A stretch of DNA of 64,000 nt, from NCBI GenBank assembly GCA_045538555.1, contig JAZSRP010000002.1:20633-84632 (forward strand), in the 5' to 3' direction. The DNA comes from Coliplasma sp045538555 (GTDB taxonomy: Bacteria > Bacillota > Clostridia > Oscillospirales > CAG-382). Position 1 is the first letter of the stretch; every line of letters starts with the position of its first letter. Below, piece by piece: positions 16,726 to 25,007 of this stretch. Position numbers and translations under genes: made by a program. The notes below the pieces were generated by a model, which made no database searches, was not told the origin of the DNA, and saw only the letters and a program-made list of their open reading frames with translations.

Positions 16726-18992
16726 TAGGTGTTTTGGGATATTTTTGCAACACTTTGTCCATTTTTGAAAAAAACAGTCATTTCACACTCTGACTTTTCC
16801 TCCGATTCGGTCAGCAGGCAACGGGAAATGGCATTTTCCGCTTCTCTGATAACCGACATCACTGCACCCCGCGCTCCCGTTGCACCGCAAAAGGAAATAA
16901 CGCTTTTTACAAACCCGTCATCAAAGCACACCTTGATACCTCTGTTTTCCAGTCGAGAGGTCATCTCCCGCAGCTTTGATTCCGCAATAGCGCACACATT
17001 TTCGGATCCGAGAGGCAAAAACAGCACAGTCTCATCGATTCTGTCCACAAGCTCGGGGGACAAGATCTTTTTTGCCGCCGTCACCGCACGCTCTCTTTCT
17101 TTTGTTTCCTCCTGGGGACAAAATCCGATGGATGGAGCAACGGGAAACGAGGTGTTGGCCGTCAGTATTACAACAGCATCGCAAAAGGATACCGTAACTC
17201 CCGATGAATCTGTCAGGCATCCCTCATCAAGCAACCGCAGCAAAAGCGCACGCACGTCGGCATGAGCTTTTTCCACCTCGTCAAAAAGCACCAGCGAATA
17301 GGGATTTCTTTTTATCCTTTCAGTAAGAAATCCTCCCTCTCCGTATCCCTTGTATCCCGGAGGTGCACCAATCAGCTTTGATACGCTGTGGGGTTCCGTA
17401 AACTCTCCCATATCCAGCCGAACAAATGCGTCTTTTCTGCAAAACACCGCTTTTGCCAGTGCTTTTGCGCACTCGGTCTTTCCGACCCCGGGGCTTCCCA
17501 AAAACAAAAAAGTTCCCCAGGGGCGGTTTCCATCTCTCACCGATGCCCTTGACCTCATCACCGCAGAGCAAAGGGATCTGATGGCCGAATCCTGACCCAC
17601 AATGTTTTTTTTCAGTTCCTCCTCAAGATTTAAAAACCTGTTTTTGCCCCCGGTTTCTCCTTGACCTGTTGGAATTCCTGTTTTTTCCTCAACCAACAGT
17701 GCCACATCCCTCTCGTCAAGCAGGCACGGATTGTCACCTCTGTGCATTTTCTTTTTTGCCGCTGCCTCATCAAGCAGATCAATGGCTTTGTCCGGCAAAA
17801 ATCGCTGGGCAATAAATCTTTTTGAAAGTGACACCGAGGCAGTCACCGCACCGTCGGTGATGGTAAGATCATGAAATTTTTCGTACCGATCCCTCAAACC
17901 AAACAGCATCGCCGCACATTCCTCCTCGGTGGGCTCACATACGGTGACGGGCTGAAATCTACGCGCAAGCGCTCCGTCTCCCTCAATAGTCTGTCTGTAC
18001 TCCTTTGGGGTGGTAGCACCGATAAGACGGATCTCTCCCCTTGCCAGTGCGGGTTTGAGAATATTTGAGGCATCGATGGCTCCCTCGGCTGCGCCCGCTC
18101 CCACCATCGTGTGTATCTCATCCACAAACAAAACAACGTCTCCCGCCTGACGCACCTCGTCGACGATTCCTTTTATTTTTTCCTCAAACTCACCTCTGTA
18201 TTTTGTTCCCGCCACCACAGACGAAAGCTCCAAGCTCATTATACGGGTGTTTGTAAGCTCACGTGGAACTTCTCCCGATGCAATTCTTCTTGCAACCGAC
18301 TCCACAATGGCAGTTTTTCCCACACCCGCCTCGCCTATAAGCACAGGATTGTTTTTGGAACGGCGCAAAAGTATTCCGATGAGCTGCTCCTCCTCCTTTT
18401 GTCTGCCGATAACGGGATCGAGCTGACCTTTTGAAGCTTTTTTTGTCAAATCCACCGCATTTTTGTCAAGTAGCGGCGTAGGGCGGGATTTTTTTGAATA
18501 CTCTTCGCTGCGTTCGCAAAAAAACGCAGTTTCCACTGTTTTTTCTGCTGCGTTTGAAGAATACAGGTTTGCCAGCACGTCGTACAGCTCGGATACCTCT
18601 ACACCAAAATCCTCCAGAATGCGTGCTCCCACACAGTCCTCGCGGAGAAGCGACGCCAACAGATGCTCGCTTCCGGTCAGGCGGCATCCCCACTGCTTTG
18701 ACAAAAACGCTGCCTGCATCAAAATCTTTTTGCACACGGGAGTCATATCCTCACCCGTCAGTCCGCTTTTTGCGCCCATTCCGATGATTGACACCACTTT
18801 TGCCTTTACGTCCTCAAAACGGCAGCCGCAATCAAACAGCAGGCGGGAGGGCGTGGAATCCCGTTGAGCAAGAATCCCCAGCAAAAGATGCTCGCTTCCC
18901 ACATAGCTGTGTCCCATATCCTTGGCAGACGCAAGGGACAGCGCCACCACCCTTTTTGCGTCCTCCGAAAACCTTTTTGTCAAATCTCCCAC
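16722..18992 (-). CDS. clpC: ClpC/ClpA-type AAA+ unfoldase of the Clp protease
   Basis: 756 residues. Two Clp_N repeats (about 1-70 and 80-145) are followed by AAA module 1 with Walker A GEAGVGKTAIVES and Walker B VVLFVDEIHT, and AAA module 2 with GSPGVGKTECAKALAKA. The segment SIGFCPQ carries an IGF tripeptide in the position of the ClpP-docking loop, so partnership with ClpP is likely. The long middle (M/UVR) domain of classical ClpC, which binds MecA or McsB, is absent: the region between the AAA modules is only a short linker. Start is GTG 18992 with AAGGAG about 9 bases before. I see no clear CtsR box, and mcsA, mcsB and ctsR are not beside it. Confidence 0.9.
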   Translation of the reverse strand: MGDLTKRFSEDAKRVVALSLASAKDMGHSYVGSEHLLLGILAQRDSTPSRLLFDCGCRFEDVKAKVVSIIGMGAKSGLTGEDMTPVCKKILMQAAFLSKQWGCRLTGSEHLLASLLREDCVGARILEDFGVEVSELYDVLANLYSSNAAEKTVETAFFCERSEEYSKKSRPTPLLDKNAVDLTKKASKGQLDPVIGRQKEEEQLIGILLRRSKNNPVLIGEAGVGKTAIVESVARRIASGEVPRELTNTRIMSLELSSVVAGTKYRGEFEEKIKGIVDEVRQAGDVVLFVDEIHTMVGAGAAEGAIDASNILKPALARGEIRLIGATTPKEYRQTIEGDGALARRFQPVTVCEPTEEECAAMLFGLRDRYEKFHDLTITDGAVTASVSLSKRFIAQRFLPDKAIDLLDEAAAKKKMHRGDNPCLLDERDVALLVEEKTGIPTGQGETGGKNRFLNLEEELKKNIVGQDSAIRSLCSAVMRSRASVRDGNRPWGTFLFLGSPGVGKTECAKALAKAVFCRKDAFVRLDMGEFTEPHSVSKLIGAPPGYKGYGEGGFLTERIKRNPYSLVLFDEVEKAHADVRALLLRLLDEGCLTDSSGVTVSFCDAVVILTANTSFPVAPSIGFCPQEETKERERAVTAAKKILSPELVDRIDETVLFLPLGSENVCAIAESKLREMTSRLENRGIKVCFDDGFVKSVISFCGATGARGAVMSVIREAENAISRCLLTESEEKSECEMTVFFKNGQSVAKISQNTY

Positions 18993-19055
18993 CGATCATT
19001 TCTCCTTTCAGGCAAAATGTAATGTATAAAAATATTTCCAATACGAAACAAACTA

Positions 19056-19084
19056 TTGAAATATATTTTTTGATGTGATATATT
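19056..19084 (+). promoter_or_regulatory. Probable promoter for the gene pair at 19.1-22.1 kb
   Basis: Plus strand TTGAAA (19056-19061), 17-base spacer, TATATT (19079-19084). The first start codon follows at 19100, so the leader is only about 10 bases. The 107-base gap also must hold the clpC promoter, for which I see only a weak candidate. Confidence 0.55.
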
Positions 19085-19099
19085 TTATATTGGAGAGGA

Positions 19100-19816
19100 G
19101 TGATTGAAACGGAACCCAACAACAAATTCCCAACTACCCAAAAAACACCTCGGACGGCACAAAGATCAGCTGTCCAATCACAACAAAAAACAAAAAAAAC
19201 CGTCTCATCACGCTCCGACTCCTTGTCTCAGGGAGCTGTGTACCTGATCCTATTTTTGGCATTCTATATCATTATTACGCTGTTGGCGGCAGGATTGATA
19301 TATTATTCCTTCAACGAGACGGAGGAAGACGTCGATTTGTACGCAGTCAAGGTGGTTTATGACGAAAAAACGCTTCATTCTCTCCCTGCATCTGCGGTCA
19401 ACAACGAATACGGACTGTACGTTCCATTTTCTTATCTGACAGAGATATGCTCTTTTGGACTGGCCGGTGACGGGGACGACGTCACAATTTTTATCATTGG
19501 CACCGACAGCAGAATAGAGTGCACAAAAAATTCCTCGCTCATCGTTATCAACGACAACCCCATCCGCATTTCTGCCCCCATTCTGTTTCAGGACTCTGAA
19601 TACCTTATTCCGGTCGTTATGCTGGACAACTATATCAACGGTATTGATGTTTCATACGACGAAGAAAAGATGCTCTGCACGCTATCCTCGTCACTGGGAA
19701 AAACCGATATATCCCTCAAGCTTCAGCTCCCGGAAGAAATGGAGCAGGCGTATTTTCCAGATTCTTACAAGGAATACATTTTTGGCGAGGAATCCTCGCA
19801 GATACCCATAGACTAA
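19100..19816 (+). CDS. Single-pass membrane protein with extracellular stalk-like domain
   Basis: 238 residues: a basic, Thr/Gln/Ser-rich cytoplasmic N-terminus of about 47 residues, one transmembrane helix (AVYLILFLAFYIIITLLAAGLIYY) and an outer domain. The outer domain holds a segment (LIPVVMLDNYINGIDVSYDE) that resembles the copper-amine-oxidase-N-like repeats common in Clostridial surface proteins; this is a weak resemblance. GTG start at 19100 with GGAGAGGA immediately before. It lies 27 bases before the dockerin protein gene and is probably co-transcribed, so it may help anchor or sense that protein. Confidence 0.6.
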   Translation: MIETEPNNKFPTTQKTPRTAQRSAVQSQQKTKKTVSSRSDSLSQGAVYLILFLAFYIIITLLAAGLIYYSFNETEEDVDLYAVKVVYDEKTLHSLPASAVNNEYGLYVPFSYLTEICSFGLAGDGDDVTIFIIGTDSRIECTKNSSLIVINDNPIRISAPILFQDSEYLIPVVMLDNYINGIDVSYDEEKMLCTLSSSLGKTDISLKLQLPEEMEQAYFPDSYKEYIFGEESSQIPID

Positions 19817-19843
19817 CAATCAAAAACGGAAAGGAAACGTGTT

Positions 19844-22069
19844 TTGATCATGAGATTCAAAAATATTTTTTCCGGCATTCTTGCCTTCATCATGCTGATG
19901 ACTCTTGTGCCCGCGGCAGCTTTGACCGTATCTGCGGAAACAGTGTTTGTATCAGAGGATTTTGAGTCAGGAACGCTCCCTCAGGGCTGGACGTCAACGG
20001 GAGATAAAAACACTTTTTATTTTGCAGAAATATCCCAAAACGGCTCCTTTTCCTCCAACGGAAGCTTTTCTGCATTTTGCAACGGTTCTTCCGCCGACGA
20101 GGTCTCCTCACTGATCACCCCAAAGATCGACCTGTCAGATTTTGATACCGCTTCTCTCAGTTTTTATTATATGAACCCCATTTGGGCAGGTGACTGCAAC
20201 GTAATTAGCATCTCTTGGTCGGAATCTGCTGACGGAACATTTTTGGAACTGTGGAACTCAAACACCGCTTTTTCAAACTCTTGGACAGAAAAAACCGTAT
20301 CCCTTGACGCATTGTGCGGAAAAAAGGTTTTTATCTCCTTCAACAGCACCAGCGGATACGGCTATTGCACCGGATTTGACAACATCAGCATCACATCCGA
20401 TACCACAAGGATTGACGAGGTCAACTCAAATTTTGAAAACCCCGTTATCGACGGTACTCCCTCATTCAAGACCTCCATTCCCGCTTCTTACCCCTACACC
20501 GCCACTATAAAATGGTGGCTGGGCGACGTGGAGCTGGGAAAGGATCACGTTTTTCTCCAAAACGTCACCTACAAGCGTGAGGTATATTTTGTCCCCAAAA
20601 ACGCTTTTTTTGATTATTCTACCATTGTTGACGGAAGAGGAGTTTTTACAGGAAAGGTAACCATCAACGGAACCGAGACCACCTCGTGCTACGTTGTTAC
20701 TGACAGCACCAGTCCTTTTTACGGTTCGCTTTGTGTATACGAATACCTTGTTCCCGTAGATTCCTACATGGTGATCTTTGAGTCCAACGGACACGGAAAC
20801 TCACCTTCTCCCGTCATGGGGCTTGCATTTGGAGACAAGATCAGCGAGCCCGCATCTCTCACTGCAAGCGGATGGCTTTTTGCCGGCTGGTACACCGACA
20901 GTGAGCTCACAAAGCCCTTTGATTTCAAAAACGACAGAGTCATGTCAAATATCACACTCTACGCCAAGTGGGTAAAAGGAAGCAGTGCAGACTGGTTTGC
21001 GCTCTCTCTTTACGGCGGCAAGAATCAAAACAAATGGATCGGTTTTGACGCAAACGATCCGTCAACCGTCACCGTTGCAGGCAGTGAAGAATCAGGTTAT
21101 CTCACACATGCCGCATCCTATCACGAAGGATTTGTATACGGCTGCAACTCCGTAAACAACACCGTTTACAAAGCAGAATTTGACGGAAAAACAATGGGCA
21201 AGTACGTGGTTCTCAACGCAAGCAATCAATACAAGCTCAACGATATGTCATATGACGAATCCCGCAACACCATGTATGCTGTGGGAGACAAGGATGAAAA
21301 AACCTTTTTGCTCACCGTAGATCTGGCAACAGGCGCTGTCTCACCCGTGGCAGAGATCGACAGATACATATCCACTCTTGCCATCGATACGGACGGAAAC
21401 GCCTATTGTATTTCCATCAATACCGACAAGCTGTATCGCATAGATCTTGCAAACGGTGCACGCACAGAGGTGGGCGATCTGGGCTACAACGCAAATTACA
21501 CCCAGACCATGGAGTTTGATCCCAACTCGGGACTTCTCTACTGGGCATCCTGCGGTCCTACCGCTCCTTACTCACTCCGCGTGGTGGATATCTCCACTGC
21601 CATATCTTTTGTCATTGGAAATGTAGAATGCTCCACCGGTTTGGAGATGGCGGGTTTGTTTGCGTTTTATGCAATGGCTGACTACACCGCTTACAATGAC
21701 GCTGTCAAGCGCGCAGAGGCACTCAACAAAAACGGATACACCCCCGAGACTTGGGCTCTGCTGGAAGAAGCTCTTGCGGTTGACGTATCCGGGTTGAGAA
21801 AATCTGAGCAAAAAAGAGTCTCTGATGCCGCAAAAGCCATCATCAACGCTATTGACTCTCTTGAAACAATTGCTATGCTGGGTGACGTGAACGGCGACAA
21901 CTATATTGACTCCACAGACTATTTTATTGCAAAACGAATTGTTCTCGGAACATTCAAAAGCGACGATGATCTTGTATCAAGAGGCGACATTGACAGGAAC
22001 GGAAGCATAGACACATCAGATTATCTCAAAATAAAACGCCACGTTTTGGGCACATACGTTATTGAATAA
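19844..22069 (+). CDS. Secreted multidomain protein with type I dockerin
   Basis: 741 residues. Order: signal peptide (about 1-32, ending ALTVSAE), a jelly-roll of the choice-of-anchor J/MAM kind (DFESGTLPQGW at 39, ending DNISIT), a linker domain, an InlB B-like repeat (VIFESNGHG to ITLYAKWVK, about 305-377), a beta-propeller-like region (MSYDESRNTMYAVGD, LAIDTDGNAYCI, MEFDPNSGLLYWAS), a FIVAR-like helical repeat (AYNDAVKRAEALN) and a C-terminal dockerin with two calcium loops (GDVNGDNYIDSTDY and GDIDRNGSIDTSDY). No catalytic domain is recognised, so it may be a binding subunit of a cellulosome-like complex. TTG 19844 has AGGA 8 bases upstream; ATG 19850 is the alternative. Confidence 0.85.
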   Translation: MIMRFKNIFSGILAFIMLMTLVPAAALTVSAETVFVSEDFESGTLPQGWTSTGDKNTFYFAEISQNGSFSSNGSFSAFCNGSSADEVSSLITPKIDLSDFDTASLSFYYMNPIWAGDCNVISISWSESADGTFLELWNSNTAFSNSWTEKTVSLDALCGKKVFISFNSTSGYGYCTGFDNISITSDTTRIDEVNSNFENPVIDGTPSFKTSIPASYPYTATIKWWLGDVELGKDHVFLQNVTYKREVYFVPKNAFFDYSTIVDGRGVFTGKVTINGTETTSCYVVTDSTSPFYGSLCVYEYLVPVDSYMVIFESNGHGNSPSPVMGLAFGDKISEPASLTASGWLFAGWYTDSELTKPFDFKNDRVMSNITLYAKWVKGSSADWFALSLYGGKNQNKWIGFDANDPSTVTVAGSEESGYLTHAASYHEGFVYGCNSVNNTVYKAEFDGKTMGKYVVLNASNQYKLNDMSYDESRNTMYAVGDKDEKTFLLTVDLATGAVSPVAEIDRYISTLAIDTDGNAYCISINTDKLYRIDLANGARTEVGDLGYNANYTQTMEFDPNSGLLYWASCGPTAPYSLRVVDISTAISFVIGNVECSTGLEMAGLFAFYAMADYTAYNDAVKRAEALNKNGYTPETWALLEEALAVDVSGLRKSEQKRVSDAAKAIINAIDSLETIAMLGDVNGDNYIDSTDYFIAKRIVLGTFKSDDDLVSRGDIDRNGSIDTSDYLKIKRHVLGTYVIE

Positions 22070-22082
22070 TTGATTTTTTCGC

Positions 22083-22120
22083 AAAAAAAAGGAGAGCAAA
22101 AAGCTCTCCTTTCTTGTTTT
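22083..22120. terminator. Bidirectional terminator between dockerin gene and hpf
   Basis: 10-bp stem AAAGGAGAGC / GCTCTCCTTT (22088-22097 and 22103-22112), A-run to the left and T-rich run to the right, between two convergent genes. Confidence 0.85.
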
Positions 22121-22178
22121 TTGGTTTTTTTGTTCCTTGTTTTGTCGTTTTGTCAAGACCTCGCGGTCTCGTCAATAT

Positions 22179-22700
22179 TTATTCAGCGGGAATGATGATA
22201 CCATAGTCATCCTCATCGCGCTTGTAAACCACATTGTAGCTGCCGTTCTCAGAGTTTTGGAACATGTAGAAATTGTGTTGCAGAAGGTTCATCTGAAGGA
22301 TTGCCTCCTCAACGGACATAGGATGCATCTCAAATCTTTTTACCTTGCTGATGACGATGCTGTCCTCAGACTCTGCCAACTCGCTCTCTGCAAAAAACTC
22401 TTTGCGGATATGGATCTTTTTTTCAAGACGGGTGCGGTTCTTGCGTATCTGGCGTTCAATATTTGACAGTGCGGCATCAAGCGCACATTTGTAGTCCTTG
22501 TCGGACACCTCTGATCTGAAAATCGCACCGTTGCGGGATATGGTGATCTCGATCCGCTCACCAATCTTGTTGCTGGTGATAAACACACTTGCCTCTGTGT
22601 CAGGGGCAAAGAACTTGTCAAGCTTTTTCAGCTTTTTGTCCACCCATTCACGTACGTCGTCGGTAAGTGTGAATTTTTTGGTGATGATCCTTGTTTTCAT
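22179..22700 (-). CDS. hpf: Ribosome hibernation promoting factor, long form
   Basis: 173 residues. The N-terminal RaiA/YfiA domain (RIITKKFTLTDDVREWVDKK) binds the 30S decoding site; after a linker the C-terminal dimerisation domain (FEMHPMSVEEAILQMNLL, then YNVVYKRDEDDYGIIIP) allows 100S dimers. This long form is the one found in Firmicutes. It stands alone with its own promoter and shared terminator, consistent with separate growth-phase control. Confidence 0.95.
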   Translation of the reverse strand: MKTRIITKKFTLTDDVREWVDKKLKKLDKFFAPDTEASVFITSNKIGERIEITISRNGAIFRSEVSDKDYKCALDAALSNIERQIRKNRTRLEKKIHIRKEFFAESELAESEDSIVISKVKRFEMHPMSVEEAILQMNLLQHNFYMFQNSENGSYNVVYKRDEDDYGIIIPAE

Positions 22701-22744
22701 AACGCCATCTCCTTTATGTTATTGAGCTCTTCTGCTCTGTCTTT

Positions 22745-22773
22745 ATATTATCATATCCCGTTCTTTTTGTCAA
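22745..22773 (-). promoter_or_regulatory. Promoter of hpf
   Basis: Minus strand perfect TTGACA (22768-22773), 17-base spacer, TAATAT (22745-22750) overlapping a TATGATAAT. The remaining part of the 164-base gap to the yabR-like gene has an imperfect GC hairpin followed by eight T at about 22832-22855, which may end the upstream operon. Confidence 0.6.
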
Positions 22774-22864
22774 CAGAATTTTATCACCCTAAAATTATTT
22801 TGTGCATGTTGCACATTTGTTTTTCTGCAAAAAAAATGAGCCCTCAGGCCCTCTTTAACAACGG

Positions 22865-23230
22865 TTATTTTATTTTATCGCGGCGTCTCCGGGTGCTTTT
22901 TTGCTGTTTTTGCAGGCACTGCTGGTGCTTGTTGCTGCTCTGCAAAAAAACAGACAGCATGGATTCAAAGCTCTTTTTTGGCTCTGTTCTGCTCCGGTTT
23001 TCACTGTCGCCTATCAATGAAAGACCCACTCTGTTTCCATCGACGGACACCACAGTGGCGGTGACTCTGTCTCCTTCTTTTACAAATTCATGCACATCTC
23101 TGACATAACGAGTGGAGAGTTTTGAGATATGGATCAGACCGGTTCCGCCGCTATCAAGCTCTACAAACGCACCGTAATCAACAATTTTTGTTACGGTGCC
23201 GCTGACAACGTCACCTTTTTCAAATCCCAT
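22865..23230 (-). CDS. S1 RNA-binding domain protein (YabR-like)
   Basis: 121 residues. One S1 domain fills the first 75 residues (GDVVSGTVTKIVDYGAFVEL, then GLIHISKLS and VKEGDRVTATVVSVD), followed by a basic low-complexity tail ending in QKSTRRRRDKIK. Gene order divIC then yabR matches B. subtilis; YabR function is not established. ATG 23230 has GGGGAG 4 bases upstream. Confidence 0.85.
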   Translation of the reverse strand: MGFEKGDVVSGTVTKIVDYGAFVELDSGGTGLIHISKLSTRYVRDVHEFVKEGDRVTATVVSVDGNRVGLSLIGDSENRSRTEPKKSFESMLSVFLQSSNKHQQCLQKQQKSTRRRRDKIK

Positions 23231-23243
23231 CAAACTCCCCCGT

Positions 23244-23531
23244 TCAGCCCGCTATATCGTTGTAAAATATGATCTCGTTGGGTTTGCGGTAGCCCAATTT
23301 TTCACGGGCAACACGCTCAATATACTCCTCATCCATGGGGGCGGCAATACGAAGCTCCAGCTCGTCGATGCTGTCGGACAGCGACTGTACCTGTGCCAGT
23401 CTGGCATCGCGGGCATCACGAAGGTCTTTCATCTGTACCTGAAGATTGATGACAGACACAAACAAAAAGATAAATATCAATATAAACGCCACTCGAATGA
23501 TGAGGTTACTCTTGTGATTTTTGATTGCCAT
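23244..23531 (-). CDS. divIC: Cell division protein DivIC/FtsB
   Basis: 95 residues: short basic N-terminus, one transmembrane helix (LIIRVAFILIFIFLFVSVINL), a coiled-coil segment (LRDARDARLAQVQSLSDSI) and the conserved end YIERVAREKLGYRKPNEIIF. It forms a bitopic complex with FtsL and DivIB at the septum. ATG 23531 lies within the end of yabQ, with AAGGAAG about 6 bases before it. Confidence 0.9.
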   Translation of the reverse strand: MAIKNHKSNLIIRVAFILIFIFLFVSVINLQVQMKDLRDARDARLAQVQSLSDSIDELELRIAAPMDEEYIERVAREKLGYRKPNEIIFYNDIAG

Positions 23532-23979
23532 TATATACTTCCTTTTTATTATTTGGCTTGAGCCCGTATCGTACAAATGATAGTGTATGACCGCAGTATC
23601 TTTTTGTATGGGCAAATGAGCAAGCGAGCCCGCACCATTTGACCGCTGCAGATTTGAATTTTGAAGTCGCAATTCCTATCATCCTGCGCACACGGACAAG
23701 AAAAGCAAAAAACAACCTGCCCGCTGTTTTTTTCCACAAAACAAATCCCGCCAGCGAGATCACAAAGGCGTACGCCCTCATTCTGCCATAAGACAGGTTG
23801 AAAAACAGCAACAGCATGGTGACTGTACAGACGCAGGAAAACAAAAGGTCCGAAACAAAAATCCGCAATTTGCCGTTGCCGCGAAATGCACGAAAAACAT
23901 CATTTACACTGCCCAAAAAGCCGCCGCACAACAACGACCAAAGAGCAAGCAAAAAGTGAAGGCGGTAATCGGTCTGCAA
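23506..23979 (-). CDS. yabQ: Spore cortex biosynthesis protein YabQ-like
   Basis: 157 residues with three to four hydrophobic segments near the N-terminus and a basic C-terminal third. YabQ is needed for spore cortex formation in B. subtilis. Sequence similarity is weak by eye; the call rests on length, topology and exact position between yabP and divIC. The only start compatible with the stop upstream in the frame is TTG 23979, just after the yabP stop, with poor ribosome site, so coupling to yabP is likely. Confidence 0.78.
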   Translation of the reverse strand: MQTDYRLHFLLALWSLLCGGFLGSVNDVFRAFRGNGKLRIFVSDLLFSCVCTVTMLLLFFNLSYGRMRAYAFVISLAGFVLWKKTAGRLFFAFLVRVRRMIGIATSKFKSAAVKWCGLACSFAHTKRYCGHTLSFVRYGLKPNNKKEVYNGNQKSQE

Positions 23980-23985
23980 TTTGCG

Positions 23986-24249
23986 TCAACCCCGCAGCCG
24001 ACCAAAAAATCCTTTTTTTGACGGCGTTTCATCAAAATATACCATTGCTCCGATACTGCCGGTAATAGTGACCTCACCCTGCTCAAGGGACAGATTTTTG
24101 ATAGAGAGGGACTGTCCGCTGACATTCAGCACACTGCCCTGCACAGAAAGAGAGATCATTGACTCATCAAAGCTGATGACCTCATCCACCGCTGTCACAT
24201 TGAGAAACTCACGGGTGTTCATAGTAATACTGTGTATTTTTTCGCTCAT
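23986..24249 (-). CDS. yabP: Sporulation protein YabP
   Basis: 87 residues, typical YabP/YqfC family length. Contains NTREFLNVTAVDEVISFDE and the TITGSIGAMVYF strand region, ending in a short basic tail. YabP is produced in the mother cell and is required for cortex assembly; in B. subtilis yabPQ are sigma-E dependent. Immediately upstream of yabQ. Confidence 0.85.
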   Translation of the reverse strand: MSEKIHSITMNTREFLNVTAVDEVISFDESMISLSVQGSVLNVSGQSLSIKNLSLEQGEVTITGSIGAMVYFDETPSKKGFFGRLRG

Positions 24250-24312
24250 AGGTGACCTCCCTGTCCTGCATATTTCATACTATGCGAGGCAGAGAGTTTT
24301 TATGCCACTCTG

Positions 24313-24555
24313 TCAGGAAATAACCTCGTACATTTCTGATGCCTCGGATTTTTTGACAGACTCGTTGAGGGACAGCACTCTAAAAACAGTGGTTCTGCTG
24401 CCGTATCTCACCTCAATGACATCGCCTATTTTTACGTCATAGGAGGGCTTGACGGTCTTGCCGTTGACAGAGATCAAGCTGTCGGTGCACGCCTCGTTTG
24501 CGACTGTGCGGCGCTTGATGATGCGGGATACTTTCAGATATTTGTCAAGTCTCAT
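24313..24555 (-). CDS. rqcP: S4-domain protein RqcP (HslR/YabO)
   Basis: 80 residues with an S4 RNA-binding domain (MRLDKYLKVSRIIKRRTVAN, SLISVNGKTVKPSYDVKIGD). In Firmicutes RqcP works with RqcH at stalled 50S subunits to add C-terminal alanine tails. ATG 24555 has GGAG 5 bases upstream, directly behind the HU terminator. The following yabP-yabQ-divIC order is conserved. Confidence 0.93.
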   Translation of the reverse strand: MRLDKYLKVSRIIKRRTVANEACTDSLISVNGKTVKPSYDVKIGDVIEVRYGSRTTVFRVLSLNESVKKSEASEMYEVIS

Positions 24556-24570
24556 TGATACTCCGTTGTG

Positions 24571-24603
24571 AAAAAAGGTGGGAGCATTTGCGTACTCCCA
24601 CCT
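24571..24603 (-). terminator. Terminator of the HU gene
   Basis: 9-bp stem AGGTGGGAG / CTCCCACCT (24576-24584 and 24595-24603) with 10-base loop and six T at 24571-24576 on the minus strand. It separates the highly expressed HU gene from rqcP, whose own promoter I cannot see; partial read-through is possible. Confidence 0.88.
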
Positions 24604-24616
24604 CAAAAAGACGTTT

Positions 24617-24892
24617 TTATTTGTTGACTGCGTCCTTGAGATCCTTGCCTGCTGTGAAAGCGGGAACCTTGGATGCGGGGATGGTGATGGCTGCCTTGGT
24701 CTTGGGGTTGCGGCCAACTCTCTCAGCTCTCTCTTTTACCTTGAAAGAACCAAAACCTGCGATCTGAACCTTGCCGCCGGTTGCCAGCTCGGTCTCGATT
24801 GCTTTGAACATTGCGTTTACTGCTGCCTCTGCCTCTTTTTTCTTGAGGTTGGCATTTGCTGCTACAAATTCAACAAGTGTGGATTTGTTCAT
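24617..24892 (-). CDS. hup: HU-family DNA-binding protein
   Basis: 91-residue nucleoid protein. Starts MNKSTLVEFVA and contains the beta-arm signature GFGSFKVKERAERVGRNPKT with the intercalating Pro region, then the TIPASKVPAFTAGK C-terminal end. ATG 24892 has AAAGGA 8 bases upstream; the longer open frame to 24913 has no site. Own promoter and terminator. Confidence 0.97.
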   Translation of the reverse strand: MNKSTLVEFVAANANLKKKEAEAAVNAMFKAIETELATGGKVQIAGFGSFKVKERAERVGRNPKTKAAITIPASKVPAFTAGKDLKDAVNK

Positions 24893-24933
24893 AGTATAAT
24901 TCCTTTCAAACATATATTATATGTGTATGCCTA

Positions 24934-24962
24934 AGTATACCATTTATTTTGAGCTAAATCAA
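24934..24962 (-). promoter_or_regulatory. Promoter of the HU gene
   Basis: Minus strand TTGATT (24957-24962), 17-base spacer, TATACT (24934-24939), 42 bases before the ATG. Confidence 0.7.
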
Positions 24963-25007
24963 GAGTTTTTTCCTTATTTTGACTATATTTTCTCTGTTTT
25001 TAAAAAA

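Noticed and set aside
18993..19055. CtsR operator or strong promoter for clpC
   Set aside because: No GGTCAAA direct repeats; only a poor TTGTTT-17-TATACA match on the minus strand.
22832..22855. Terminator after the yabR-like gene
   Set aside because: A GC-rich segment and eight T are present, but the stem pairs poorly, so I mention it only with the hpf promoter.
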